Origin: Edaphochlamys debaryana
Taxonomy: Eukaryota; Chlorophyta; Chlorophyceae; Chlamydomonadales
DNA: 64,000 nt
NCBI GenBank assembly: GCA_016858145.1
Contig: JAEHOE010000199.1
Location: forward strand, 62,001-126,000
Direction of reading: 5' to 3'
Shown one piece after another: positions 43,032-54,244 of this stretch (position 1 is the first letter of the stretch; each line of letters starts with the position of its first letter). A program made the translations under genes and the position numbers. The notes below the pieces were generated by a model. The model saw only the letters and a list, made by a program, of their open reading frames with translations. It made no database searches and was not told the origin of the DNA.

Positions 43032-45820
43032 ATGCTGCGTCCCGATGTCTCGCGCAAGAAGGAGTACAAGAAGGGCATAGACGCGGAGGAGGCCCGCCGC
43101 AAGCGTGAGGACAACATCATTGCCCTGCGCCAGAACAAGCGCGATGAGAACCTGCAGAAGAAGCGCTCTACCTTTGCGCCGGCTTCGGCGACCGCCAACT
43201 TTGGCATTGAGGACAGCACCAAGAGCGCCGGGGGTCGGGTAAGCTGAGGAGCTGCCTGTGGAGCCCCAAGGCGCTTCTGCTGCGAGAAGCCCACTCGGGG
43301 GGTTCGCTCAAGATCGGCGGACTCAAAACGTCTTTGTGCTCTGCCTCGCAGCACCAGCTCGATGAGCTGCCCATGATGGTGCACGGCGTGTTCAATGGCA
43401 ACGTCAACGAGCAGTACGATGCCACGCAGCGCTTCAGGAAGCTCCTGTCCATTGGTGAGCGCGGGACTGCGGAACCGCGCGCTGGGCCCCTCGGCGCGCT
43501 CACCGCCTCTCGTGCCGCCTGCAGAGCGCAACCCCCCGATCGAGGAGGTGATCAAGACCGGTGTCATCCCCAAGTTCGTGGAGTTCCTCCAGCGCCACGA
43601 CACCCCGCAGCTGCAGGTCCGCAGGCATGGACTCCATGTCGGAAGCGCAACACCTCTCGGGGCCCGCTGACGGTTTTCTTCTCGCGTTGTGCAGTTCGAG
43701 GCTGCCTGGGCCCTGACGAACGTCGCTTCGGGCACCTCGGAGCACACCAAGGTCGTCATCGACCATCAGGCGGTGCCGATTTTCGTGCAGCTGCTGAACT
43801 CCCCCAACGACGACGTCCGCGAGCAGGTCAGCATTGCATTGGCACCTTCGACTCTGGTCTGGAGGCTGCCGGACTGACCGCTCTCCCTCCCTCCGCAGGC
43901 CGTATGGGCGCTGGGCAACATCGCCGGTGACTCCCCCAAGTGCCGCGACTACGTACTGAGCCACAACGCCCTGCCCCCGCTGCTGGAGCAGCTCCAGGAG
44001 AACTCGAAGATCTCCATGCTGCGCAACGCCACCTGGACCCTGTCCAACTTCTGCCGCGGCAAGCCCGCTCCCAACTTCACCGTGGTGGGTACCGGCGTCG
44101 TCTGGCGGCCTTCGTGCCACCCTGCGCCTAGGACTACATATTCGCGTAGTGCACGTTTCAGCACGGATGCCTTCAGCCTTGTTCCCTCGCCCCTTACCTC
44201 GCAGACCCGCCAGGCGCTGCCGACCCTGGCCCGCCTCATCCACCACAGCGACGAGGAGGTGCTGACGGACGCCTGCTGGGCACTGTCGTACCTGTCGGAC
44301 GGCGACAACGACCGCATTGACAAGGTCATCGAGTCGGGCGTCTGCCGGCGCCTGGTTGAGCTGCTCCTGTGAGGCTGGGTTGCAGGGGTACCATCATCAA
44401 GGCCTGGCATCGCTATTTGCGCCAACCCACATCAGCCAACCCTGTCTGACCATGCGTCTCTGCGTGCTCTTGCATTCGTGACTCGTAGGCACACCTCGCC
44501 CGGCGTGCTGGTCCCCGCCCTGCGCACCGTGGGCAACATCGTCACCGGCAACGACATGCAGACGCAGGTCATCATCAACTGCGGCGCGTTGGCCTGCTTG
44601 CACAACCTGCTCATGACTAACCACAAGAAGAGCATCAAGAAGGAGGTGCGTCGTTGCACTTTCCCGTAATCATGGGGGCAAGCGAACAAGGTTGTTGTTC
44701 GGGGGTGATCAGCCACAACGGGGGCAAGGGTAGATGCGGCTGTGGTATTGATTGTTTTGCAACCTTTCTTTGCACTCCGTAGGCCTGCTGGACTGTGTCC
44801 AACATTACCGCCGGCACCAAGGACCAGATCCAGGCCGTCGTAGACTCGGGCCTGATCCCCCCGCTCATCGGCCTGCTGGCCACCGCCGAGTTCGACATCA
44901 AGAAGGAGGCGGCCTGGGCCATCTCCAACGCCACCTCGGGAGGCTCCAACGAGCAGATCAAGTACCTGGTCTCGCAGGTGCGTTCTAGCACCTCGGGTCG
45001 CGACTCCGCAACTGGGCCTTGCCAAGTTGCCATCTGCCAGCCGCTGCCAATGATCCCTGTCACGAAGCACTGAACCTGGGCCACACACCTTGTTTGGCTG
45101 CAGGGCTGCATCAAGCCGCTGTGCGACCTGCTGACTGTGGCGGACATCCGCATAATCACGGTTGCGCTGGAGGGCCTGGAGAACATCCTCAAGATCGGGC
45201 AGCAGGAGCGCTCCATGCCCGGCAGCTCGGGCGTGAACCCGTACGCCCAGATGATTGAGGACGCCGACGGTCTGGACAAGATCGAGCACCTGCAGGTGCG
45301 CATGGGTGCGGTGCCTCTGGGGTCTGCCCCTGCCTGCCCTTGCTGTGCCTCGGCCTTCGCCTTTGGGCGGCTGAGCGCGACCCTGTCTTCTGAGCGTGGC
45401 CTTCTTACTTGCTACTTCTGGCTCATACGCCCGTCCCCGTCTGCCCTTCAGGACCACCCCAACGAGGACCTGTACGAGAAGGCCGTGCACATCCTGGAGA
45501 CGTACTTCGACGTGGACGAGGGCGACGACCAGAACCTGGCGCCGGGTAGGTCTCAACGAGTGGACGAGGAGGTCAAAGTCGCCCTGCACGTAGCATTCCC
45601 AACTCTCGCTCCTTCGTGGTTGCTTAACCTGTCCTGCCATCAACTTCAAGCGTGCATGCCACTTACCGTCCTTGTATGCACCTCGACCACCACAGCTGTC
45701 AACCCGACGGCGAACACGTACGCGTTCGGCGCCCCCCAGGCGCCGGCGCAGGGCGCCTTCAACTTCGGGGACCCCAACGCCAACATGGGCGGGGCGCCGC
45801 AGTTCAACTTCCAGGGCTAA
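43032..45820 (+). CDS. Importin alpha (karyopherin alpha)
   Basis: Importin alpha binds classical nuclear localisation signals and hands cargo to importin beta. Eleven exons: 43032-43238, 43352-43454, 43525-43616, 43695-43826, 43899-44084, 44205-44368, 44489-44645, 44783-44977, 45104-45295, 45452-45545, 45696-45820; 548 residues, the usual length. The N-terminus is a clear IBB domain ([20 protein letters not shown], then IIALRQNKR and LQKKR). Armadillo repeats with the Trp-Asn ladder of the cargo groove follow: [69 protein letters not shown]. The tail is acidic, then [12 protein letters not shown] and QFNFQG. All splice sites are GT-AG and most introns are 70-150 bp. Confidence 0.98.
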
Positions 45821-46462
45821 GCAGCCTTTGGCGCCGCCCACTCTTTATAGCTCGGTCTCTCGGCTGCAGTCGTATCAGGCATCAACCTGGGGCAGGCGAG
45901 CGTGGAGCTGGAGCTGGATGGCGCGGAGGAGGCTTGGGCTCGTTGCCCTCGGAGGCGCGGAGGCGGCTTCGGCCAGCCGCAGAGGGCCACACCTGCAGGA
46001 GGGCTTGCGGCGATGCAGTCAAGCTGACATTGGCGGCAGCAGAAGCGGCGGCAGGTCTGGAGCAGCAGGAGCTTGGCTTGCTAGCAGGAGTTGGCGGTGG
46101 GGAGGGTTTCGGATGGGAGCGTGGGGTCCCGGCTGTAGGCTTCGGATGGGGTGCGTGGGGTTCGGGCGTGGGTTGAGGCAGTACGGTGCAGGCTGGTGTG
46201 GGACATTAAGCAAGCACGCGGCCACAGATGAAGATTCGTAGAGGGAGGGGTCCCTCCATAGCAGAACACGGCATGGCAGCTTGGGGGAGCCTGCCTCATC
46301 ACACCTAGGAAGGAACCGAGTATGAGCGAGATGCGTTTGCGGAACGAGTGGCGCGTTATAGTGGCGGTGCCGCGGCGCGTGTGCGTTGGGAGAGATTCGG
46401 CTTGTGGTGCACAGGCCCAGCGCCTGGGTCTTGTGCGCATCCCCCGTCAATTTTTCGCCTTG

Positions 46463-46518
46463 CGGTGTGGTGGCGATTGGCATAACCTATTGATTTTTTT
46501 ACCAATCACCCCACACCG
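46463..46518. repeat. Inverted repeat with T-rich loop
   Basis: The left arm CGGTGTGG...GATTGG (46463-46480) pairs with the right arm CCAATC...CCACACCG (46502-46518) around a 21-base loop that contains seven T in a row. The 8-bp and 6-bp blocks are perfect, with a small internal mismatch between them. Direct repeats of CGATGTGC follow about 100 bp downstream. Confidence 0.75.
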
Positions 46519-46713
46519 TTACGCGTAGTGTTTTGCGGCCTGGGCTGCGTTGCCTTTGGATTTGCATGTGTTTGCGTTCGGTCCCCGTTCGATTTTTTTC
46601 AATCCGTTAACCGATGTGCCACCGATGTGCAATGGCGGCGCAACGCCTCCCGCCGGTGCTCGCCACATGATTCAGGCGAGCCCCGGTGGGTGACGGTGCC
46701 CGCACGTCCTATG

Positions 46714-46718
46714 TGTAA
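46714..46718 (+). terminator. Possible TGTAA poly(A) signal of importin alpha
   Basis: The motif in ATGTGTAAACG lies about 0.9 kb past the stop codon and is the first plus-strand TGTAA I found downstream. Confidence 0.4.
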
Positions 46719-47453
46719 ACGTCGAGCGTCTACCGAGAGGAGTGTGCTGGAGTGACGGCTTGCGCCATGACGCGGCCGGGCTTCTTTCGATGTCCCATGA
46801 ACAGGGACATAATCCCAGTCCAGTCTTCCCGCGTGCGAAGCTGTCTGTCCGCTGTTACCGCGCGTGTACGTGCGCGAGCGGCGGGGGCTGCAGGACTGGG
46901 CTGATGAGAGGCTACTGATGGCCATACAGCGGATTCATGACTGGAGTAACACGACATCTTGCCTCGCGCCCTCTCTGCCTTCGTCCACATCTTCGGCAGC
47001 CTCCCAGAAAGGCGGCAGCCTGGTGTAGTGGTTCTCCATTTGCATGGTGATCTGGCGCTAGGAACTTTCGAGGTGCTCTGCGCCACTTCTTAAGCACCTC
47101 GGGGTCCAGCCTAGGGCCTAAACAACGATCCTCTGCACACGTGCCTCGAGTCGGAGCTGGCCCTCCCTTGCAACGGATAGGTCAGGGCCAGGGCAACACT
47201 GCCGTAAAAGCGGTATAACACAATCACCACCGCCGAGGGCCGCCTGTTGCTTCAGCGGCATGCCAGTGCCAGCTGAAAGGCGCTTGGCCGCTACGGTCGG
47301 GTGGGATTGGGGCAGCGGTGTGCAAGTGGCGCTGGCCCTGACACCTGGCCCTCCGTTTGCGGTCATTCTTAGGGGCTGTGCACGCTCGACTCCACCACGG
47401 ATGCGCACCCTGCAACTGCGGCCCCTGGGGGCTGTGCACGCTTTGTCCTTTCG

Positions 47454-47458
47454 TTACA
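47454..47458 (-). terminator. Possible TGTAA poly(A) signal of CWC27
   Basis: The minus strand reads AATGTAACGA about 185 bases past the CWC27 stop. Confidence 0.5.
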
Positions 47459-47641
47459 TTGGGTGCCTGCCCTTCTGCCAGCACCTCCACGGCATTCCCA
47501 CACTCCACCACTTGCAGCTTCAATCCACTACGTCGGCTGCCCCCCGTGGGCTCATCGACCCCCCACCCCTGACCTAGCACAGGAGCAGCACCCTGATCGC
47601 ACCCAGCGGCCGTGCCGCCCGGCCCCGCATGGGTGCGCAAG

Positions 47642-50600
47642 CTAGACGTTGGCGCGGCCCGCCCACTCGTTGTTGCGCTTCTGCTCCTTCTGGTTGGCGG
47701 CGCTCCACTTGCCCTTGCCCTTCTCCAGCAGCGGGTCGTACACCTGCAGGGGAAGCGGGGCACGAAGGGCCTCAGTCACAGGTGTTGGTCAGAAGTCACG
47801 AGGCCCACGTACATACTCACCTACATCTGTACCGGTACCGCCCTACACGCTCAGGTGTTCCCCCTCCCTCTCCCTCCCCTACCCCTCCCCCCACCCACCA
47901 CGTAGTCGTCAAGGTTGTCCATGTCGCGGCTCATGGCGTCGCGCCGCTCCTTGGCGGCCTCGAACCTGGCGGGTTGGGATGGGGGAGGGGCGGGGCTGCT
48001 GGGCACAGCAGGCGGGGCCGCGTAGGGCGTGTGCCACCCAACACGACGACTGACTACATGGTGCTCCTGCCCCAAAGCGGCGCCCAGCCTCGGGGCTTCC
48101 CACGCCCCGCCCCTGTCACACCCACCTGTGCCCCCGCAGCTCCGCCAGCGTCATGCCGCCCGCGTCCCCCTCGCCGCCCTCCCCGTCCTCCGCCAGGTAG
48201 TCGTCCACGCGCCACGCGGCCGGCATGTAGGCGCGGTGGTCGATGTCGGAGCGGACCTGGAGAGGGTGGGGCGGGAAGCGGGCAGCATGGTGGGGATGCG
48301 GGCAGGCCAAGGGGTGGAGGACACCGGTTGGGTGCTGAGAGGGTGCTGAGAGGGTGCTGAGAGGGTGGGCTCGGGAACTATCGGCGGCCGAGGGCTCAAG
48401 GAGCGCTGCGGGCTGCATGCGCAGCACGGCGAGCACAGGAAGCCCTCCACCCCGCATGCGGCACGCAAAGCCCGGCTCCCCACCTGCCCGGCGTAGGCCT
48501 TCTCCCCGCCCTTGCCGTCGCCCTTGCCCTCGCCCTTGGCCGCGGCCTCCTCCTTGGCCTCGACCGCAGGCGCCGGGGCAGTTCTACACGCGGAAAGGGC
48601 GAGAAGGGTGTTTTTGTCTCGGAGTAGAGCGGGCGAAGGGCAGCAACCCGGTCAGGAGGACGCCGGCACTGCGGCGGCACCTCCTCCCGCGCCGCTCCCC
48701 GTGCGCCCTGCTGACGGACCGCAGCCTCAACGCGCAAGCCCGCGCCCTGGCCCTCAGCTCCCCGGCGCCCCCAGTTCCCCGAAGGGGGTCCGCACCTGAG
48801 CGCCGCCGTGAACTTGGACAGCTTCGCCAGCGTGTCCTTCTCGCGGCTGCCCACCGCCTTCTTGCGCGCCTTGTACTTCTCGCGCTGCAGCTGCCAGGGC
48901 TTGAGCAGGTCGGCGTCGGCGACCTGGGGCCGAGCGGTGGGGGGTGGGGCGTTAGTTCGTGAGCGGGATGCCAGGGAAGCGAAGGGGGTGGTGGGGTGGA
49001 AGGGGTAATGGACGCAGTCGTCCTCCGGGCCTTGACAGGGCGGGTTCCTCACGCGACGCTCACGTGGATGGTAGGGAGGGCTCCCCGCCGGCACACCCAG
49101 AGGGGCCCCCCTCCCCAAACACCACCACCACCCCACCCCCCGTCCCTCCAACCCCACCTCCTGCGTGGTCTTGACGCGCCCGTACGACCTCGGCCCCCCC
49201 TCCGCCTTCATGCCCTCAAGCTCCGCGCGCCGCTCCGCCAGGTAGTCCCGACCGCCCGCGCCCGCGCCCTTCCCGCTGCCGCGCCGCTCCTCGTCGCTGC
49301 CGCCCTCCCCCTCCTCATCCGCATCGTCCACGGGCGGGGGCCTGTGGTCGGGTCGGAAGGTTGGGATGCGGTACACCGGGCATGGGTAGGGAGGAGCAGG
49401 GATGGTAAGGGGTGGCCAGGGAAGGGTGGCTAGAGTGCGCCGAGGCCGCATGCGTGCACAGCGTGCAGGCGAGGCAGGGCATGTCTGGTGCTCTGGATGG
49501 CAAGATGCGCACGCCGGACCTAAGCAAGCTACGGCGCCCGCTTGGCCCTGTCCATGAGCGGCGGCACCCCTCCCCTACGCCTCTGCCTGCTTTGCGCTCA
49601 CTTGGGCGGCCGCGGCTTGGGCTCGTCGCCCGCCTGCGCCCGCGCCGCCTGCATCTTGGCGCGCATAGAGGCTGCGAAGGCGGCGGAGGCGACCTTGGTG
49701 GCGGCAGCCTCCGCCGCTTCAGGATCCAACTCAGCGCCGTCGGCGTCGCCGTCTCCCGCGTCGGCGCCCGGGTCCCGGCGTGAGGCTCGCCCTGCGCACC
49801 AGCGCGGGGCCCGGCAGGGGTTCATAACGAGAGGTCAGCGCAAGTAACAGGGCGACTGCAGCGGAGACCTCGACGCCACATCAAGCTCTCCGACGTCCAC
49901 TCCCTCGCCTGCCGTCCGCTTCTTCCGGCCACCCACATCCCCGCCGTCCGCACCTGCCGCTTGCCCCACTGCCGCCTTGGCCCGGTCGAAGGCGCTGCCG
50001 CCCTCCTCGTCCTCGTCCTCGCCGCCGCCCCGCTTGGCCCGCTTGGCGGGGCGCTCCGCACGGATGCGAGCCAGCTCGGCCTCCTCGATGGCCTTCTCCT
50101 TGGCAAGCCTGGCGGTTGGTTGGTTGGTTGGGAGCTCGTTGGACGGTTAAGAGTTGATTGATTGGGGCAGGTGTGGGCTTGGTATCGGGCCCGGTTGGCT
50201 GCTTGCCCTCGCCAACGCTCGTCCTGTAAGTCAGCTTGGGCCCCTTGAACCCCCGCCTTATCCTTTCCCGGCTTCGCATCCCGCTCCTCCCCTGGCACAC
50301 CTTGGGTCCATCATGCCCCAACCCCCAAGGCCCATTTCACCCTCCAAAAGCCATGTCCCCCGAGCTTGGTTTGGCCCAGGCCCCCTTGCCACCACCACTC
50401 CCGCCCGGCCTTCACCGCTCGTCCTCCAGCACGTCGTGGGCGGACCGGATCTTGCGCGACGGCGCCGCCGCCCCCCCGCCCTCCTCCTCCTCCTCCTGCG
50501 CCTCGTCCCCGAAGGACAGCAGCGACAGGTTCTTGGTGCGCCCCGCGGCGCGCTTCTTGGCCTCGGCGGCCGCCCTGCAGCCGGGCAGTAACGGAGCGGG

Positions 50601-53214
50601 TCAGTGCAACGTGCAGCTAGCCGGGTCAGGCACCCCGAGGGAGTGGACACCGGGGGTGAAGGGTAGGTAGGTGGCTGGGTAGGTGGCTGGGTGGGGCCAG
50701 CCCGAGCTTGTAGGCGCGCAGCGGCAGACGGGGTTGTGGCAGCCGGGGTGGCTTCGGGCAGACATGCCTCGTGACGCGTGCCATCAGCCGGAGCCTCACC
50801 CAGCCGCCGTGCCTCTCGACCAGCCCGCATGCACCCGTGCTAGCCCCCTCCACCCACTTACGCATGCCCCTTGTTCCACCCCCACCCCGGTACCCAGTCC
50901 CTCATCCCCCGGCCCCCCGCGCCTCACTTGGCCCGCTCCTGCTCCACCCGCACTGCCTCCCGGTCCACCCGGGGCGCCAGGTCCTCAAAGGGGTTCCACA
51001 CCACCTCGGCCTGCCGGATCACGGGCGGGTCCAGGGGGCGGTCGTTGTCGTCCACCTGCGTGGGGGGAGGATTGGGGATGGGGGAGGGTGGGTAAGAAGG
51101 GAGCGGGAAGAGGTTTAGCGGAACGGGATTGGACTTGGGCGCGGGGCATGGGCTGAGCGTGCACCGGAGGGTAGCGAGCGGGTGCAGCAGGCGCGAATGG
51201 GGCATGGGCGCTGAGGCACGCGGGCCAGTCGGGCGGAGGACACCAATCTTCACACCACGCTACCCCCACGCTTAGCCCACCCCGCCCCGGCCCCCTACTC
51301 CCAGCCGCCCGCACCGGCAGGTCGTTGAATCGGAGCATGTTGAAAACCGTGTCCCCCACCACCCTCCCGAAGATGGTGTTGCGGTTGTTGAGCCAGTCGG
51401 TCTGCGGTCAAGGCGGCAGGCGGGAGGCGGTGGGCAGGAGGCGGTGGGCAGTAGGCGGGAGGCGGTGGGCAGTAGGCGGGAGGCGGTGGGCAGTAGGCGG
51501 GAGGCGGTGGGCAGCGGGCCGGGACTTGGTCCCTGCCAGGCCGGTAGCCTTGCAGAGCGACCCCAGCGACGAGGCAAGGGCAGGCCCCGCGCAGAGGGTG
51601 TAACTTGTGAACCCCGGGCCAGCCTCCAGACAGTCAGGCAGACCCGGCCCCATGTCTTGCATGCTGAGCCCTGGATCCTGGATCCTGGACCTCCTTGCCC
51701 TCCGCACCTTGTCCAGTGTGATGAAGAACTGGCTACCGTTGGTGTGGGGCTGGTTCTGATTGGCGCACGCCACCAGGCCCCTGGCGGCGGGAGGGATTGT
51801 GGACGAGGGCGGCGGCGCGATGTTGCGAGAGGCAGATGGGAGCACGGCAGGGGCCTTGTCTGGTTGCGTTCTGGCTAGAGGTAGGTGCGTCGGGGCGCCC
51901 TGGGTGAAAACTGCTAGCCCCGCCCCTGCCACCTCCACTCCTCCCTGCCTCACCTCCGCGTGAACTTGAGGCGAGAGTGGAACTCATCCTTGAAGGGCTC
52001 TCCGTAGATGGACTCGCCGCCTGAGAGGGTGGAAGGGCAGTTCGACCCGCACGGGCGCACACTTTAATCTCGCGCTACAGGCACCAGTGCTTCACCACCC
52101 GCCTGCGTTGCCCCCCTCCGAGGAGCACGGCCCGGCCCAGCCTGGCCTGGCCCAGCCTGGCCCGGCCCGGCGGCCTGCCTCCATCCCGTGCTCCGCTGGC
52201 CTGCCCCGCCCTCGCCCTCCCCGTTCCGCCCTCACCGTCCCCTGTGCCGGTGGGGTCCCCCCCCTGCGCGATGTAGTCCTTTATGACGCGGTGGAAGCAG
52301 GTGCCGTCGTAGTAGCCCTCGGCGCACAGCTGCACGAAGTTGCGGCAGGCCTGGGGGGTGGGGACGGGGATGGGGTTGGGCGTGTAGGTTGGGAAGGAGA
52401 GCACGACGGAGATGCGAGAGAAGGACCTAGGGAGTGGAGGTAAAGGTGAATGGCGAGGCGCGCAGGCGCCCTGCCCTCCACGGAGACCCGGCCCGGCCCC
52501 TGACGCCTCGTCACCGCATCCGTACACGCTCGCCCACCCCGGCCTAGGGCTGCTATGCGGGCTGACGCTGCAGACAGGCAGCCCTGGCGCCTGGAGTCCT
52601 TGCCCGCCACCGCAGGCCACCATGCCCCTCCTCCCCCCGCGGCCCATCCTGAGCTGCTGCTGAGGATGAGGATACTGTTCAAGCCCGCCTCAGGTGCAAC
52701 CCACTGAGGCACGTTGAGCGCCGCAAGGGGCTTCCGTGAGCCGAGGGCCTCTCGGCACAACCACGCGGGACCAAGCAGCAGGCTGTCTGTCTGTCCCATG
52801 CCTGCAATTGACGTTGCCCCTTGCACTCGACCCGACCCCGTTAAGGCCTAATCCCCGCTTTTCCCTTCCTGACCCGAGTGGCCCGTGCCCTTGCCCCCGG
52901 CCCATGTCCGTACCGTACCTTGGGTGCTTCCTTCGCCCACAGCTCTATCTCTAGGTCCCCCAGGTTCGTGTGCAGGAGCACCTAGGGTGTGGAGGCGAGA
53001 GGGCGAAGCAACCTGTGAGCGGGGTCATATAGTGCTTGCAGCCTGCAGGTTGACGTCCCCGTGTTCTAAAGGGTAGGCCTCGCCCCAAGCCGCGGGCCGT
53101 CGCTACACGGACTGCTGGGGCCCGGGGGCTGTCAGTCGTCCCGGCGGCCCGGCGTGGCCTAGCCCCACGTACCTTGCCCTTTGTGGGCGGCTCCAACGTG
53201 TAGATGTTCGACAT
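47642..53214 (-). CDS. CWC27: CWC27-type peptidyl-prolyl isomerase of the spliceosome
   Basis: CWC27 is a cyclophilin that joins the activated spliceosome with CWC22. Sixteen exons: 53214-53173, 52981-52919, 52350-52236, 52020-51954, 51780-51708, 51401-51315, 51055-50928, 50574-50416, 50108-49954, 49791-49602, 49341-49158, 48923-48796, 48583-48484, 48256-48126, 47965-47899, 47743-47642; 596 residues. It opens with the family's [15 protein letters not shown]. The cyclophilin core shows [47 protein letters not shown] and [15 protein letters not shown]. The Trp of canonical cyclophilins is replaced, and it is known that CWC27 members can lack isomerase activity. A charged Lys/Glu-rich tail follows, ending in [14 protein letters not shown] and [10 protein letters not shown]. 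Several tail exons are short and GC-rich, so borders at 48484-48923 are less sure. Confidence 0.96.
51422..51516. repeat. 21-bp minisatellite in a CWC27 intron
   Basis: The unit GGGAGGCGGTGGGCAGTAGGC occurs about four times in tandem, the first with a partial duplication and the last degenerate. It lies in the intron between the exons ending at 51708 and starting at 51401, beside the acceptor. Confidence 0.9.
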
Positions 53215-54244
53215 GCTCTCTCAGCTCGGACCGGCGGTCCGGCCTGGCAAGCTGAATAGGTCCGGTAGGCGAGCGTGTCCGCCGCAAGGGGGGTGCGGGC
53301 GCTTGGGATGGGCCCGTTCCCAGTCTGGACCTCCACGCGAGCGCTCCACAGCAGCAGTGCAACCTGAGCACTCGTGACCTATGCACACGATGCTCAAGGT
53401 GAGGTCAAACGGCTTGCGAGCGAGGAGGAATCGCGAGGCTGAGGCAGATCAGTATCCTGCCCGGCCAACAGTCTCACTAGAGCGTAGTCGTAAAGACAGT
53501 GTCGCAAGAGAGCAGGACAGCCCTGCACGAGGCGCTATGCAGCTGCGAGGGCGAAGTGTACTTTGCAGCCGGCCTCAGCCGCATGCCGTGCTGTTCTTGA
53601 GCGGGTTATGAAACGGACAACTTGCGTGTAGCAACGGACACAGAGGTGAGGCGGATTGAGGTGCTTGGCCGGATGGTGCGCATTCGGAACAGTGAGCAGC
53701 GAGCCTCCTGCGCCAGGGAAGTCACCATCTCCAACCATACGCTATTGAGAGTCTATCCCCTATTTCACGTGCCCCGGGCGTCGAAAGAACACTTGCAAGC
53801 TATTCGAAGTCCCTCGGCACGCTATAGACGAGGTTGGGAGCGCTTCGACGCCCATCCTGACGACCAGGCTTTCGCTCTGAACTACTATGGCCTGAGTCCG
53901 GGGATAATAGCACGGTGAGGCAAGGTCGGCAGCATGTGCTCGTCTGCTGCTTCACTTCTGCATCAAACCATGCTCCGCGCCCTGTACTCTAGGCATTTAG
54001 CAACCTCAGGGCTCTGACGCACATATCTCCGACGTGCCTCGTTCCGCAGGCATCGCCCCATCGCTCACGGTGAAGTCCAGCCGGACCGCCTCCAGACCCG
54101 TGCGGGCGGCTGCTGGTGCTGCACGTCAGTCCTTCCGCTGCTAAGGAGGCAGGCCAGAGCTGGGCTCCGCGCAGACTGGCGTAGTGGACTGCTGCCCAGC
54201 GTTCGGCACGTACCCTGGCGTTCGGCGGTTGAAAGCTAGCAGAC
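53215..54244. promoter_or_regulatory. Divergent intergenic region between CWC27 and the acidic repeat gene
   Basis: The two genes are head to head with start codons 1030 bp apart. No coding block or recognised promoter element is visible. Confidence 0.55.

Larger units (their letters stand above)
45821..47641. other. Convergent intergenic: 3' UTRs of importin alpha and CWC27
   Basis: The two flanking genes converge here. No coding block is seen. A hairpin (46463-46518) with nearby T-runs and one TGTAA motif on each strand (46714-46718 plus, 47454-47458 minus) are the only structures I can point to. Confidence 0.55.
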
